NCBI GenBank assembly: GCA_039198685.1
Contig: JBCCTK010000087.1
Location: 1 to 14,102, forward strand
DNA: 14,102 bases
Direction: 5' to 3'
Origin: UBA5336 sp039198685
GTDB taxonomy: Bacteria; Pseudomonadota; Alphaproteobacteria; Caulobacterales; Hyphomonadaceae
Position 1 is the stretch's first letter, and each line of letters starts with the position of its first letter. The notes under the pieces are model-generated. The model was not told the origin of the DNA. It did no database searches and was given only the letters and a program-made list of their open reading frames with translations. The translations under genes and the position numbers were made by a program. Of this stretch, positions 6,315 to 13,734 are shown one piece after another.

Positions 6315-7317
6315 GCACTTCAGAGCGCCAGGCCTCTTCCAACAAATCATAGGCCCCAAACTCAGCCGCAAAACCCCAATGGCACCAGCCAAACCCTGCA
6401 TCCTCGGAGGCGGTGCGCACCGTGCGCAACCAATCGACACGCTCTGCCATTGTGTTTGAGCGGTGGGCGCCAAACTCACCCACGAGAACGGGAATACCTT
6501 CCGATTCCGCACGAAGGCGGGCGGTGGCAAAAGCCCCGCGCACGTCAGCGATCTCCGTGGCGGTATCTCCCCAGACTCCCTCATATATTGGCGGTGCCTC
6601 GAGCCAATTCGCGCCCTGATGGGTGAAACTATAGGGTTCGTAAAAATGGAACGTGGAGATGACATATTGCTCTCTGGGGAAATCCGCCTCGACCCAGGCC
6701 GACAGATTGCCCCATTCGCTGGACGACAAGATGACCCACCGCTCCGGGTTTGTTTCCCGGATCAAGGCCAGTATCTCGCGATTGAGAGCATCCATGCGCT
6801 GAATTGTAAGACCATCGCGCGGCTCATTCAGAACCTCAAAAATCACCGCGGCGGGCGCGCCAGCATAATGCTGGCTAAGTTGGCGCCAAATCGCCTTAAG
6901 CCTCGGAATCTCGGTCTCGGGGTCGGTGTAGATTTCGTCGAAATGGTGGACGTCGAGAATGATGTTCAGGTCTGCAGCCAAGGACAGGCTGATTATCGTG
7001 TCGAGCCGCGCGAGAAGGTTTTGGGAGATCACATAATTCGGGCCGGGCCCGGTATACCCGGAGACTTTAACCGGCAAGCGCACAGTGTCGAAGCCTGCAT
7101 CGGAAATCGCGAGAATGTCCTGAGCACGGACACTGTAGCCCCAATCTCCCTCGGTCGGCGCCTCCAAACCATTTGAAAGATTGATACATCGTTCAATCGG
7201 CCCGAACGGGACACTGTTCGGCGCAGCAATATCTTCTGATCTTGCCGGGTCATTGCAGGCCGAAACGCCACCGCATGCCACGAACAAGAGCACTAAATTC
7301 GTCAACCATCTGGCCAT
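6274..7317 (-). CDS. GH5-family glycoside hydrolase, predicted lipoprotein
   Basis: The 347-residue protein has the GH5 (cellulase-like) TIM-barrel pattern. The acid/base glutamate is E165 in FEVLNEPRD and the nucleophile is E281 in VGEFGAHR. Supporting conserved residues include R80 (TVRLPV), H124/H125 (ILDVHHFD) and H224/Y226 (TFHFYEP). It should cleave beta-glycosidic bonds in a glucan, mannan or related polymer. The exact substrate is not readable. The N-terminus is a lipoprotein signal with lipobox VSAC (C21), so it is probably anchored in a membrane facing the periplasm or outside. I start at ATG 7317, because the signal is then of normal length. No ribosome-binding site fits well, and GTG 7362 in frame would add 15 residues. 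It stands alone, without other carbohydrate genes. Confidence 0.85.
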   Translation of the reverse strand: MARWLTNLVLLFVACGGVSACNDPARSEDIAAPNSVPFGPIERCINLSNGLEAPTEGDWGYSVRAQDILAISDAGFDTVRLPVKVSGYTGPGPNYVISQNLLARLDTIISLSLAADLNIILDVHHFDEIYTDPETEIPRLKAIWRQLSQHYAGAPAAVIFEVLNEPRDGLTIQRMDALNREILALIRETNPERWVILSSSEWGNLSAWVEADFPREQYVISTFHFYEPYSFTHQGANWLEAPPIYEGVWGDTATEIADVRGAFATARLRAESEGIPVLVGEFGAHRSNTMAERVDWLRTVRTASEDAGFGWCHWGFAAEFGAYDLLEEAWRSEVLMALGVSPKLGDP

Positions 7318-7381
7318 GGGAGGGACTTTGTTGTTTCCTCGCTCCAGCGCAAGGAAAATCACTTAAAGGGAGACGAGACCC

Positions 7382-7747
7382 TTGGCTCTACCTTTGGACG
7401 CCCAAGCCTACATTGAAAAACAGGTTGGAGCGAAACAGGCGATCCTCATGGCTTTAGCCGAACGGATCGAAGCGCTGGGCTCTACCCTGACATGCAAACT
7501 GGCTTGGGGTTTTCCTTGTTGGACGGGCAAGGAGCGCATCTTCTCTATCATAGCTCATAAATCCCACTGCAATCTTCAACTGTTTTATGGCGCCGCAATT
7601 GCTGGTGAAAGCCAGCGCATCGAGGGCAAGGGGAAAGCACTTCGACACGTAAAATTAAGGACGCTTTCCGATGTTGACGCCGAAATCGACACCATCATTC
7701 AAGCAGCCATAGCAATGGACACGAGCAGTCCACAAAAGGTCCGATGA
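7382..7747 (+). CDS. DUF1801 (YdhG-like) small protein
   Basis: This 121-residue cytoplasmic protein matches my recollection of the DUF1801/YdhG family. Features are a helix, then CKLAWGFPCWTGKERIFSIIAHKSH (about 38-62, with the WGFP core), NLQLFYGA, and a Gly/Lys-rich GKGKALRHVKLR strand near the end, followed by a C-terminal helix. The function of the family is not established. Structures show a small alpha/beta fold. The start is TTG 7382, supported by GGGAG (7368-7372) nine bases upstream. The next in-frame ATG (7448) would remove the first conserved helix. It is divergent from the GH5 gene and shares its upstream region. Confidence 0.72.
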   Translation: MALPLDAQAYIEKQVGAKQAILMALAERIEALGSTLTCKLAWGFPCWTGKERIFSIIAHKSHCNLQLFYGAAIAGESQRIEGKGKALRHVKLRTLSDVDAEIDTIIQAAIAMDTSSPQKVR

Positions 7748-7834
7748 GCGATTGACGCTCCGCTTGCATTCCAACCCTTTGGGCCAGGGAGAATGATCAT
7801 GGGCAAAAGTATCCAGGGCACCTTCCGGCCAATT

Positions 7835-7877
7835 TGCATCGTTTGGCGGGGTGTATCGTTCGTGCTGGGCGATACAC
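7835..7877. promoter_or_regulatory. Inverted and direct repeats upstream of glutathione peroxidase
   Basis: GTGTATCG (7851-7858) and CGATACAC (7870-7877) form a perfect 8-bp inverted repeat with an 11-base spacer. Its left arm is also part of a direct repeat, TGCATCGTTT (7835-7844) and TGTATCGTTC (7852-7861). The group ends 43 bases before the gpx ATG. It could be a dimeric or multi-site operator, or a hairpin in the 5' leader. No known operator consensus is recognised. Confidence 0.4.
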
Positions 7878-7920
7878 AATCGAAACCTATACATCAAAGC
7901 CCCGCTTTAAGGAGATCGCC

Positions 7921-8397
7921 ATGGCCGAGTTGACAGACTTCACATCGATCACGGGCGAACCGATGCCATTAGCACAATTTGCGGGCAAGGCGGTCCTCGT
8001 GGTGAACACGGCGTCTCAATGCGGTTACACGCCACAATATAAAGGTCTGCAGGAACTCTGGAGCGACTATAAGGATAGAGGTCTAGTCATCATTGGAGTA
8101 CCGTCGAATGATTTTGGCGCCCAGGAGCCCGGCACAGAGGCGGACGTGAAGGCCTTTTGCGAGATCAATTATGGCGTCGATTTCCCGCTGACGTCAAAGC
8201 AAGCCGTGGTCGGCACCGGCAGGCATCCTTTCTATGCCATGGCAGAAGATGCCCTCGGCAAAGCCGCCCGTCCCAAGTGGAATTTTCACAAAATCTTGCT
8301 GGACAGATCGGGCACCCCTGTCGCGGCTTTCCCGTCCAACGTGAAGCCCCGCGACACCGAACTTCTCAGCGCGATCGATACGGCTTTGGCGGGGTAA
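7921..8397 (+). CDS. Glutathione peroxidase family protein (BtuE-like)
   Basis: The protein reduces peroxides with a thiol donor such as glutathione or thioredoxin, in the cytoplasm. The 158-residue length fits bacterial members. The peroxidatic cysteine is C34 in NTASQCGYTPQY, and the tetrad partners Q68 (GAQEPG), W120 and N121 (PKWNF) are present. The block often written FPCNQF is VPSNDF here, so that cysteine is missing. C80 (AFCEINYG) is the only other cysteine and could act as a resolving residue. ATG 7921 has AAGGAG (7909-7914) six bases upstream. A longer frame from 7834 crosses the repeats and has no family similarity. The gene stands alone, with a 173-base upstream gap. Confidence 0.93.
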   Translation: MAELTDFTSITGEPMPLAQFAGKAVLVVNTASQCGYTPQYKGLQELWSDYKDRGLVIIGVPSNDFGAQEPGTEADVKAFCEINYGVDFPLTSKQAVVGTGRHPFYAMAEDALGKAARPKWNFHKILLDRSGTPVAAFPSNVKPRDTELLSAIDTALAG

Positions 8398-8498
8398 TTC
8401 TTATCAATCCGCTCGCGCCGGACGAAGGCAGGTCTTGACGGCGCCTGCGCTTGTCCCCTCATGTGGTCCCATAAACACGTCACATACAGGAGGACACC

Positions 8499-9680
8499 AT
8501 GGCTGATCAGGACCCGGTTGTTATTGTTGGAATGGCGCGCACACCCATGGGCGGTTTGCTGGGCGATTTGTCTGCCCTAAGCGCAAACGAATTAGGCGCC
8601 GTGGCCGTGAAAGCCGCTGCTGACGAGGCAAACCTCTCAGCAGAAGATGCCGACGAAATCATCATGGGCAATTGCCTGCCCGCTGGCCAGGGCCAGGCGC
8701 CGGCTCGACAAGCAGGATTCAAGGCCGATATGGATAAGGGCCTTGAGTCCACCACCATCAATAAGATGTGTGGTTCAGGCATGCAGGCCGCCGTGATGGG
8801 ACGCAATGCGATCCTGGCGGGTGAAGCGGATGTGGTGATCGCAGGCGGTATGGAGTCCATGACCAACGCTCCGCACATCATCGATGTCCGCAAAGGCCAT
8901 AAATATGGCGACATGACGTCGAAGGACCACATGGCGCTGGATGGCCTCACCGATGCCTATGCGGGCACCCCCATGGGTCTGTTTGCAGACCAGATCGCCA
9001 CCGAATATCAATTCACCCGCGAGCAGCAGGACGCCTACGCGCTGGAAACCCTCTCACGCGCCCAGAAGGCAACCGCAGACGGCAAGTTCAAGCGTGAGAT
9101 TGCACCAGTCAAAATCAAATCTCGCAAGGGCGAAACGGTGGTCGATCAGGACGAGCTACCCCGCACGGCCCGCCCCGACAAGATTCCCTCACTACGCCCA
9201 GCCTTCTCCAAGGACGGCACGGTCACGGCTGCCAATGCTTCAGCGATATCCGACGGCGCCGCGGCCCTCATCCTCATGAAACAATCTGAAGCCGACAAAC
9301 GTGGCCTTTCGCCCATCGCCAAGATTGTCTCATCCAGCTCCCACGCCCATGAGCCGGAAAAGTTCACCACCGCGCCTGTGCCCGCCATGCAAAAGGCGCT
9401 GGCGAAAGCGGGCTGGAAAACCGGCGATGTCGACCTCTGGGAGGTGAACGAGGCTTTTGCCGTCGTACCAATGATCGCCATGAAGGAAATGGGCATTTCC
9501 CATGACATTGTGAACGTCAACGGCGGCGCCTGCGCCATGGGCCACCCCATCGGCGCGTCGGGCGCCCGAGTGCTGATCACCCTTCTGGCGGCGATGGAAG
9601 AGCGCGATGCCAAGAAAGGGGTCGCTAGCCTCTGCATTGGCGGCGGCGAAGGCATCGCCATGTGCGTTGAGCGCACCTAG
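8499..9680 (+). CDS. Acetyl-CoA C-acetyltransferase (thiolase)
   Basis: This 393-residue thiolase should condense two acetyl-CoA to acetoacetyl-CoA or run the reverse cleavage. Its length and motifs fit the biosynthetic/degradative PhaA-AtoB group. The nucleophile is C91 (NKMCGSGMQA). The second set is N317 (WEVNEAFAVVP), H349 (GGACAMGHPIGASGAR) and the proton-relay cysteine C379 (SLCIGGGEG). ATG 8499 has a very strong AGGAGGA (8488-8494). No reductase (phaB) or acyl-CoA dehydrogenase is adjacent, so the pathway (beta-oxidation, leucine or ketone-body breakdown, PHB) is not settled. An intrinsic terminator follows at 9709-9739. Confidence 0.95.
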   Translation: MADQDPVVIVGMARTPMGGLLGDLSALSANELGAVAVKAAADEANLSAEDADEIIMGNCLPAGQGQAPARQAGFKADMDKGLESTTINKMCGSGMQAAVMGRNAILAGEADVVIAGGMESMTNAPHIIDVRKGHKYGDMTSKDHMALDGLTDAYAGTPMGLFADQIATEYQFTREQQDAYALETLSRAQKATADGKFKREIAPVKIKSRKGETVVDQDELPRTARPDKIPSLRPAFSKDGTVTAANASAISDGAAALILMKQSEADKRGLSPIAKIVSSSSHAHEPEKFTTAPVPAMQKALAKAGWKTGDVDLWEVNEAFAVVPMIAMKEMGISHDIVNVNGGACAMGHPIGASGARVLITLLAAMEERDAKKGVASLCIGGGEGIAMCVERT

Positions 9681-9708
9681 GCGACAACATCAAGGAAACA
9701 CAGAGTAT

Positions 9709-9739
9709 GCCCGCTCCGGTCTTCCGGGGCGGGCTTTTT
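9709..9739 (+). terminator. Intrinsic terminator after the thiolase gene
   Basis: GCCCGCTCCGG (9709-9719) pairs with CCGGGGCGGGC (9724-9734) over 11 positions, with one G-U pair, around the loop TCTT. Five T residues follow directly (9735-9739). It lies 29 bases after the thiolase stop and separates that gene from the Fe-S flavoprotein gene, which must then have its own promoter in the remaining 35 bases or within the terminator region. Confidence 0.92.
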
Positions 9740-9752
9740 CCTGTAGGGTGAG

Positions 9753-9770
9753 TGTCAAGTTGGGATGACA
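9753..9770. promoter_or_regulatory. Putative PpsR/CrtJ operator, TGTC-N10-GACA
   Basis: The 18 bases TGTCAAGTTGGGATGACA fit the PpsR/CrtJ consensus TGTcN10gACA exactly. PpsR (CrtJ) is the aerobic and light-responsive repressor of photosynthesis genes in purple bacteria. The site sits inside a perfect 7-bp inverted repeat (AGTGTCA 9751-9757, TGACACT 9766-9772) and ends four bases before the ATG at 9775. The same arms could form an RNA hairpin with the only ribosome-binding-like bases, GGGA (9762-9765), in its loop. The match is seen. The regulator is inferred. Confidence 0.5.
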
Positions 9771-9774
9771 CTTC

Positions 9775-11016
9775 ATGGCTGACGCTGATCTCTACACGCC
9801 GCCCTTGGCCGATGCCGAGCCTCGCTCGTTATGCACCGATTGCGGAGTCTCACGCACCGATGACCCAAAAGCGTGCGGTCGAGCGTGCCAATTTATAGCG
9901 CCAGACTATCCCCGTCTCGAAGAACGGGCCCATGGCCGCACGCGCGAAGCAGCCCGCCCCGACGAGACTCATTTTGGCGTATTCCAGGCCATGCACCGTG
10001 CCCGACTGGCCACTCCAGCCAAAGGTGCGCAGTGGACCGGCATCACCACACGGCTCGCCCAGAAACTGCTGGAAGAGGGCGCCGTTGACGCCGTGGCGAC
10101 CATGGCGCCAGACCCAAAAGATCGCTGGAAGCCAGTCCCAGTGCTTGTCACAGACCCAGCCGCTATGGCGAAAGTACGCGGCATGCGGATGGGTTATGCG
10201 CCGCTGCTCGCCCTGCTCAAACCGGCGCTGGAAAAGGGTTACAAACGCCTCGGCCTGATCGGAATCCCCTGTCAGATCTACGCCCTTCGCGCGCTGGAGG
10301 CCGAATTGGGCTTCGAGCGGCTTTACGTCATCGGGACGCCGTGTTCAGACAACACGACGACGGAAAAGTTCCACGACTTCCTGGCGCTGCTGTCGGACCA
10401 GCCAGGCACCATCACCTATCTCGAGTTTCGCGCTGACTACCATGTGGAGCTGCGCTTCGAAAACGGGCCCGCGAAAACCATCCCCTTCCTGCAACTCCCC
10501 ATCTCGGACCTGCCGAGCGATTTCTTTCCGCTCACCTGCCGAACCTGCGTGGACTACACCAACGCCTTGGCTGACATTACGGTTGGCTATATGGGCGGGG
10601 AAGGTGAGCAGTGGCTGCTCGTGCGTAATGACCGGGGGGCGGAGCTACTCGCGCGGCTTGGCGATGAGATTACTCTGGATACGCCCGGCAGCAAGGGCAA
10701 GCGCGCCGGGCCCGTTAAAGGCTTTATTGCAAACACAGAGCGCGCCGCCGGAGGCTTGCCGCTGCGCGCGATGCCGGATTGGGTGCGCCCCCTTGCCGGA
10801 TGGCTTATGCCGAGAATCGGACCGCGCGGGATAGAGTTTGCCCGCGCCCGGCTTGAGATGAAAGCGGCTGAAACCGTGCTGCATCTGCGCCGGGCCGCGC
10901 CTGCCCGGATGAAAAATATGGTGCCTGACCATGTCTGGCGCTTGCTAAAGCCCTATGGACTCTCTCCCGCGCCAAGCGAGCAGGCGAACGCTGCACCTAA
11001 CCCTTCCGAGCCTTGA
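9775..11016 (+). CDS. FrhB-type Fe-S flavoprotein, HCAR/BciB-like 8-vinyl reductase
   Basis: The 413-residue protein belongs to the F420-hydrogenase beta-subunit superfamily and most resembles the HCAR/BciB branch. That branch uses reduced ferredoxin, FAD and two [4Fe-4S] clusters to reduce the 8-vinyl group of divinyl (proto)chlorophyllide or the 7-hydroxymethyl group of chlorophyll a. The N-terminal cysteines are C20, C23, C34 and C38 (LCTDCGVSR...CGRACQF). Other cysteines are C166 (GIPCQIYALR), C190 (GTPCSDN) and C255/C258 (TCRTCVDYTNALADITVGYMG), the last block being very close to the plant and cyanobacterial form. The C-terminal GPRGIEFARARLEM and the final helix also match that branch. 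ATG 9775 has only a weak GGGA upstream. The gene follows a terminator, so it is transcribed alone, perhaps from the PpsR-like site. An FrhB relative of other function is the alternative. Confidence 0.72.
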   Translation: MADADLYTPPLADAEPRSLCTDCGVSRTDDPKACGRACQFIAPDYPRLEERAHGRTREAARPDETHFGVFQAMHRARLATPAKGAQWTGITTRLAQKLLEEGAVDAVATMAPDPKDRWKPVPVLVTDPAAMAKVRGMRMGYAPLLALLKPALEKGYKRLGLIGIPCQIYALRALEAELGFERLYVIGTPCSDNTTTEKFHDFLALLSDQPGTITYLEFRADYHVELRFENGPAKTIPFLQLPISDLPSDFFPLTCRTCVDYTNALADITVGYMGGEGEQWLLVRNDRGAELLARLGDEITLDTPGSKGKRAGPVKGFIANTERAAGGLPLRAMPDWVRPLAGWLMPRIGPRGIEFARARLEMKAAETVLHLRRAAPARMKNMVPDHVWRLLKPYGLSPAPSEQANAAPNPSEP

Positions 11017-11296
11017 AAGCCGCCATTTGTTCTGGCGTGGCCTCAGACTGGTATTGGTCTTTCCAGACGCCATATGGCATCCCGTAAACATGCTCGCGGG
11101 CCTCATCCCGGGTCAGCACCAGGCCTTCTGTCTCCGCCGCTTCACGAACCCAATCGCCGAGGCAATTTCGGCAGAAATCTGCCAATATCATCAGGTCTAT
11201 ATTCTGGACATCTTTGCGATTATCCAAGTGACTGAGTAGCCGTCGAAAGGCTGCTGCCTCGATTTTGTCGCGCGTGGCGTCAGGCAATTTTGCCAT
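10997..11296 (-). CDS. DUF1244 family protein
   Basis: This 99-residue protein matches DUF1244, a small family common in alpha- and gammaproteobacteria with no settled function. Conserved phrases are RLLSHLDNRKDVQNIDLM (about 19-36), the pair C42/C45 in FCRNCL, and REHVYGMPYGVWKDQYQ (67-83). The CxxC pair could bind a metal or a cluster, but this is inference. ATG 11296 has AGGAG (11306-11310 on the plus strand) nine bases upstream. That site overlaps the stop of the NTF2-like gene, so the two are coupled. The 3' end overlaps the convergent flavoprotein gene by 20 bases. Confidence 0.85.
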   Translation of the reverse strand: MAKLPDATRDKIEAAAFRRLLSHLDNRKDVQNIDLMILADFCRNCLGDWVREAAETEGLVLTRDEAREHVYGMPYGVWKDQYQSEATPEQMAAFKARKG

Positions 11297-11308
11297 TACA
11301 GATATCTC

Positions 11309-11680
11309 CTAGCTGTAGTCCGCCACCCGGCAGAGCAGGCCACCGCGTAACTCAAAAAAGCTTGCACCGCGTATTTTTACGGTTTCACCCGATGCAACGC
11401 CAGTCGGAAGGTCCACTGCAGCCTTGCCTTCAAACTCGACCTCAGCGGCTGCCTTGGTTCCCGTCGCGATAATATTCACCAGTCGCTGGCGGCGATACGA
11501 AAAGGCGTTTCCGGACAATTCGGCGACCTGGCGCATGGCCTGCTTGCCCTCAAGCCGCATGGACTGGCCTGTGTTTGAGATGTTTTCAAACACCACATCG
11601 TCGGTCACAAAGGCAATCATGCCTTCAATGTCGCGGTTATTGTAGCACGCAATATACTTGGCAATGGTCTCTTCAATCAT
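11309..11680 (-). CDS. NTF2-like (SnoaL-type) protein
   Basis: The 123-residue protein has the length and pattern of the NTF2/SnoaL fold: an N-terminal helix (MIEETIAKYIACYNNRDIEGM), a strand with acidic turn (FVTDDVVFENI), a middle helix (GKQAMRQVAEL), and three long C-terminal strands ending in SFFELRGGLLCRVADYS. Such small cone-shaped proteins can be enzymes or binding domains. No substrate can be read here. ATG 11680 is chosen over the longer frame (11713) because GGAGG (11686-11690, plus coordinates) lies five bases upstream. Its stop overlaps the ribosome-binding site of the DUF1244 gene. It is divergent from asd, with 95 bases between the two starts. Confidence 0.8.
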   Translation of the reverse strand: MIEETIAKYIACYNNRDIEGMIAFVTDDVVFENISNTGQSMRLEGKQAMRQVAELSGNAFSYRRQRLVNIIATGTKAAAEVEFEGKAAVDLPTGVASGETVKIRGASFFELRGGLLCRVADYS

Positions 11681-11775
11681 GCGGACCTCCAAATTAGGGT
11701 GAGAATCATCCACAAGTGGAGTTTACACGAGGCATCATTCCGCCATAAGCCCCATCCTCCAAGGAGTTAAGTGTC

Positions 11776-12810
11776 ATGGCATTACGCATAGCGGTCGTGG
11801 GCGCCACAGGGAATGTGGGCCAGGAGATGTTGAACATTCTCGAAGAGCGGCTGTTTCCCGCCGACGCGGTGTTTGCGGTCGCATCACGACGGTCCAAAGG
11901 ACGCGACGTCAGCTATGGTGACGGTGAGCTGAAATGCCAGGACCTGGAGGAATTCGACTTCTCCAAGATCGATCTCTGCCTGATGTCTGCCGGAGGGGCC
12001 GTATCGCGGGAATGGTCACCCAAAATAGCGGCCAAAGGCGCGATTGTGATCGACAACTCATCGACCTGGAGAATGGATGATGACGTTCCGCTTGTGGTCC
12101 CAGAAGTGAATGCAGACGCCGTTATGGAATACGGGGCGAAAAATATCATTGCGAACCCGAACTGCTCAACGGCCCAACTGGTCGTCGCCCTAAAGCCCCT
12201 GCATGATGCCGCCCGTATCAAACGGGTTGTGGTGTCGACCTACCAATCGGTCTCTGGAAGCGGCAAGGCGGCCATGGATGAGCTCTGGACCCAGACCAAG
12301 GGCATCTACGTCAACGACCCGGTTGAGCCGATTGAATATCCCAAGCAGATTGCCTTCAACGTCATTCCCCATGGCGGCGACTTCCTTTCAAATGGCTACA
12401 CGACCGAAGAACAGAAAATGACAGATGAGGTGAAGAAAATCCTCGATCCGGCCATCCAGCTAACGGCCACGTCAGTCCGCGTCCCTGTGTTCATCTGTCA
12501 TTCCGAGGCCGTTCACGTCGAGTTCAATGACCCGATAACGCCAGGCTCTGCGCGAAAGATCCTACGGGAGTCCCCCGGTCTCATGCTTGTCGATGATCCG
12601 AAAGAAGAACTCTATATCACCCCGGTTGAGGCCGCAGGAGAATGGGCGACTTTTGTGTCTCGCGTACGACGGGATGAAACCGTCGAAAATGGCCTGGCTT
12701 TCTGGTGTGTGTCAGACAATCTGCGCAAGGGGGCCGCACTCAACGCCGTCCAAATTGCAGAGGAACTCGTAAACCGCGGCGTGCTGAAGCCCGACAAGGT
12801 GACGGGCTAG
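11776..12810 (+). CDS. asd: Aspartate-semialdehyde dehydrogenase
   Basis: Asd reduces aspartyl phosphate to aspartate semialdehyde with NADPH, feeding lysine, diaminopimelate, methionine and threonine synthesis. The 344-residue length is normal. The NADP-binding loop is GATGNVGQEM (9-18). The catalytic cysteine is C130 in NPNCSTAQLV, and the later pair is R235 and H242 in VRVPVFICHSEAVHVEF. The block STYQSVSGSGKAAMDEL (154-170) is typical of this branch. ATG 11776 has AAGGAG (11761-11766) nine bases upstream. In many alphaproteobacteria asd lies near the leu genes. Here it is about 6.4 kb from leuC. It converges on the next gene with an eight-base gap. Confidence 0.97.
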   Translation: MALRIAVVGATGNVGQEMLNILEERLFPADAVFAVASRRSKGRDVSYGDGELKCQDLEEFDFSKIDLCLMSAGGAVSREWSPKIAAKGAIVIDNSSTWRMDDDVPLVVPEVNADAVMEYGAKNIIANPNCSTAQLVVALKPLHDAARIKRVVVSTYQSVSGSGKAAMDELWTQTKGIYVNDPVEPIEYPKQIAFNVIPHGGDFLSNGYTTEEQKMTDEVKKILDPAIQLTATSVRVPVFICHSEAVHVEFNDPITPGSARKILRESPGLMLVDDPKEELYITPVEAAGEWATFVSRVRRDETVENGLAFWCVSDNLRKGAALNAVQIAEELVNRGVLKPDKVTG

Positions 12811-12818
12811 GGCCAAGG

Positions 12819-13559
12819 TCAGCCGACAATCACATGTATGGTTGACGCCACTCCACCGGGCACGCCCTTATAGTGAAGCACATCCACATAGTCGCGCTCA
12901 GCGGAAATGAATCGCCGCCAGTGGATCGGCGTTCCAAAATCATCTCCTGTCTCGTCAGAGACTGTAAACGGCGAGTCCAGACTGCCGAGAGACGAGGTCA
13001 CTTTGTCCATGACAACCTCTCCCAAAGGCGTAGACCCCATGACTTGGCAGGCCCCCTCACGTTCATCGAGATTGCCAAGCAGCATCGGCCCTTCAAGCGT
13101 AGAAATCGTCCAAAAATCGCCCTCTCGCGGCCGCGCGATAAACCGCCCCAGGGTCTCTTCATCCACACCCTCAGTTGCACCCGGCGGAAGACCGTCGGTC
13201 AAGGCTTGTTCTCCCCGCAGCGCCGGCAAGCAAACATCCAGAACCGTTTTAATAATGGCCACGGGAAGTGGCGACAGCGGAGCGCTCGTTTCAGCCGCGG
13301 GCGCTGGGGTCAATTTCGGTTCGCCACTGGCAGTCTCCGCGCCAGCAACGGGTTTTGCCTGGGGGTCGGGCGCTGGAGTTGGAGGCTGCACGGGAGCCGC
13401 TGTGGACGGTGTTTCTGGTGATGGGACTGCGGTCTCATCACTTGCAGCCGCTTTGGCATCATCGAGCTTTGAAAGCTCTTTATCGGTTAATTCCTCTTGA
13501 GCCATGGCAGGCGGAAAAGCAACTCCCAGAGCAAACAAGACAAATAAGATTTTTCGCAT
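12819..13559 (-). CDS. Exported protein with Pro/Ala-rich linker, unknown domain
   Basis: I do not recognise the family. The 246-residue product has a signal peptide (MRKILFVLFALGVAFPPAMA, cleaved about residue 20). Next comes a short acidic stretch, then a Pro/Ala/Thr-rich linker (about 42-98). A C-terminal domain follows (about 99-246) with two cysteines, C110 (LDVCLPALRG) and C171 (GACQVMG), that could pair in the periplasm. The end is beta-rich (VDVLHYKGVP...IHVIVG). ATG 13559 is chosen because it begins the signal peptide and a G-rich run lies just upstream. A longer frame from 13646 puts 29 polar residues before the signal. The gene is divergent from another exported-protein gene, and the two share a 175-base promoter region. 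Confidence 0.75.
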   Translation of the reverse strand: MRKILFVLFALGVAFPPAMAQEELTDKELSKLDDAKAAASDETAVPSPETPSTAAPVQPPTPAPDPQAKPVAGAETASGEPKLTPAPAAETSAPLSPLPVAIIKTVLDVCLPALRGEQALTDGLPPGATEGVDEETLGRFIARPREGDFWTISTLEGPMLLGNLDEREGACQVMGSTPLGEVVMDKVTSSLGSLDSPFTVSDETGDDFGTPIHWRRFISAERDYVDVLHYKGVPGGVASTIHVIVG

Positions 13560-13734
13560 GGATGCCCCCCAAAAAAACCAACTTCTGGCTACGAATTTGG
13601 GGTCAACATGTAAACCCTGACAGGTTTCACACTTTTCATTAAGCAAATTGGCGCTGCAATTTCAGCACAGGCCGAACTTGGAAAAACCGCAATACCAAGG
13701 ATTCATAGGTTCAGATTGTTGGGGGACCCCGATT
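13560..13734. promoter_or_regulatory. Shared region between two divergent exported-protein genes
   Basis: These 175 bases separate the two start codons and must hold both promoters. TTGGAA (13678-13683) with ATTCAT 17 bases later is a weak candidate for the plus-strand gene. AAACC-CTGACA-GGTTT (13612-13627) is a small 5-bp inverted repeat. A GGGGGACCCC run (13721-13730) holds the likely ribosome-binding site. None of these is strong enough to name a regulator. Confidence 0.3.

Noticed and set aside
7746..7760. GAGCG-ATTGA-CGCTC hairpin after the DUF1801 gene
   Set aside because: A 5-bp stem with no T-run is common by chance.
8428..8463. TTGACG at 8435-8440 as a -35 for the thiolase gene, and GCAGG/CCTGC hairpin as a gpx terminator
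   Set aside because: No acceptable -10 stands 16-18 bases downstream, and the hairpin has a 5-bp stem without a T-run.
9146..9676. 176-residue minus-strand frame inside the thiolase gene
   Set aside because: It is the complement of a strongly conserved enzyme gene, with no ribosome-binding site and no recognisable domain.
13612..13627. AAACC-CTGACA-GGTTT inverted repeat as an operator
   Set aside because: Five-base arms with no similarity to a known site, so chance cannot be excluded.
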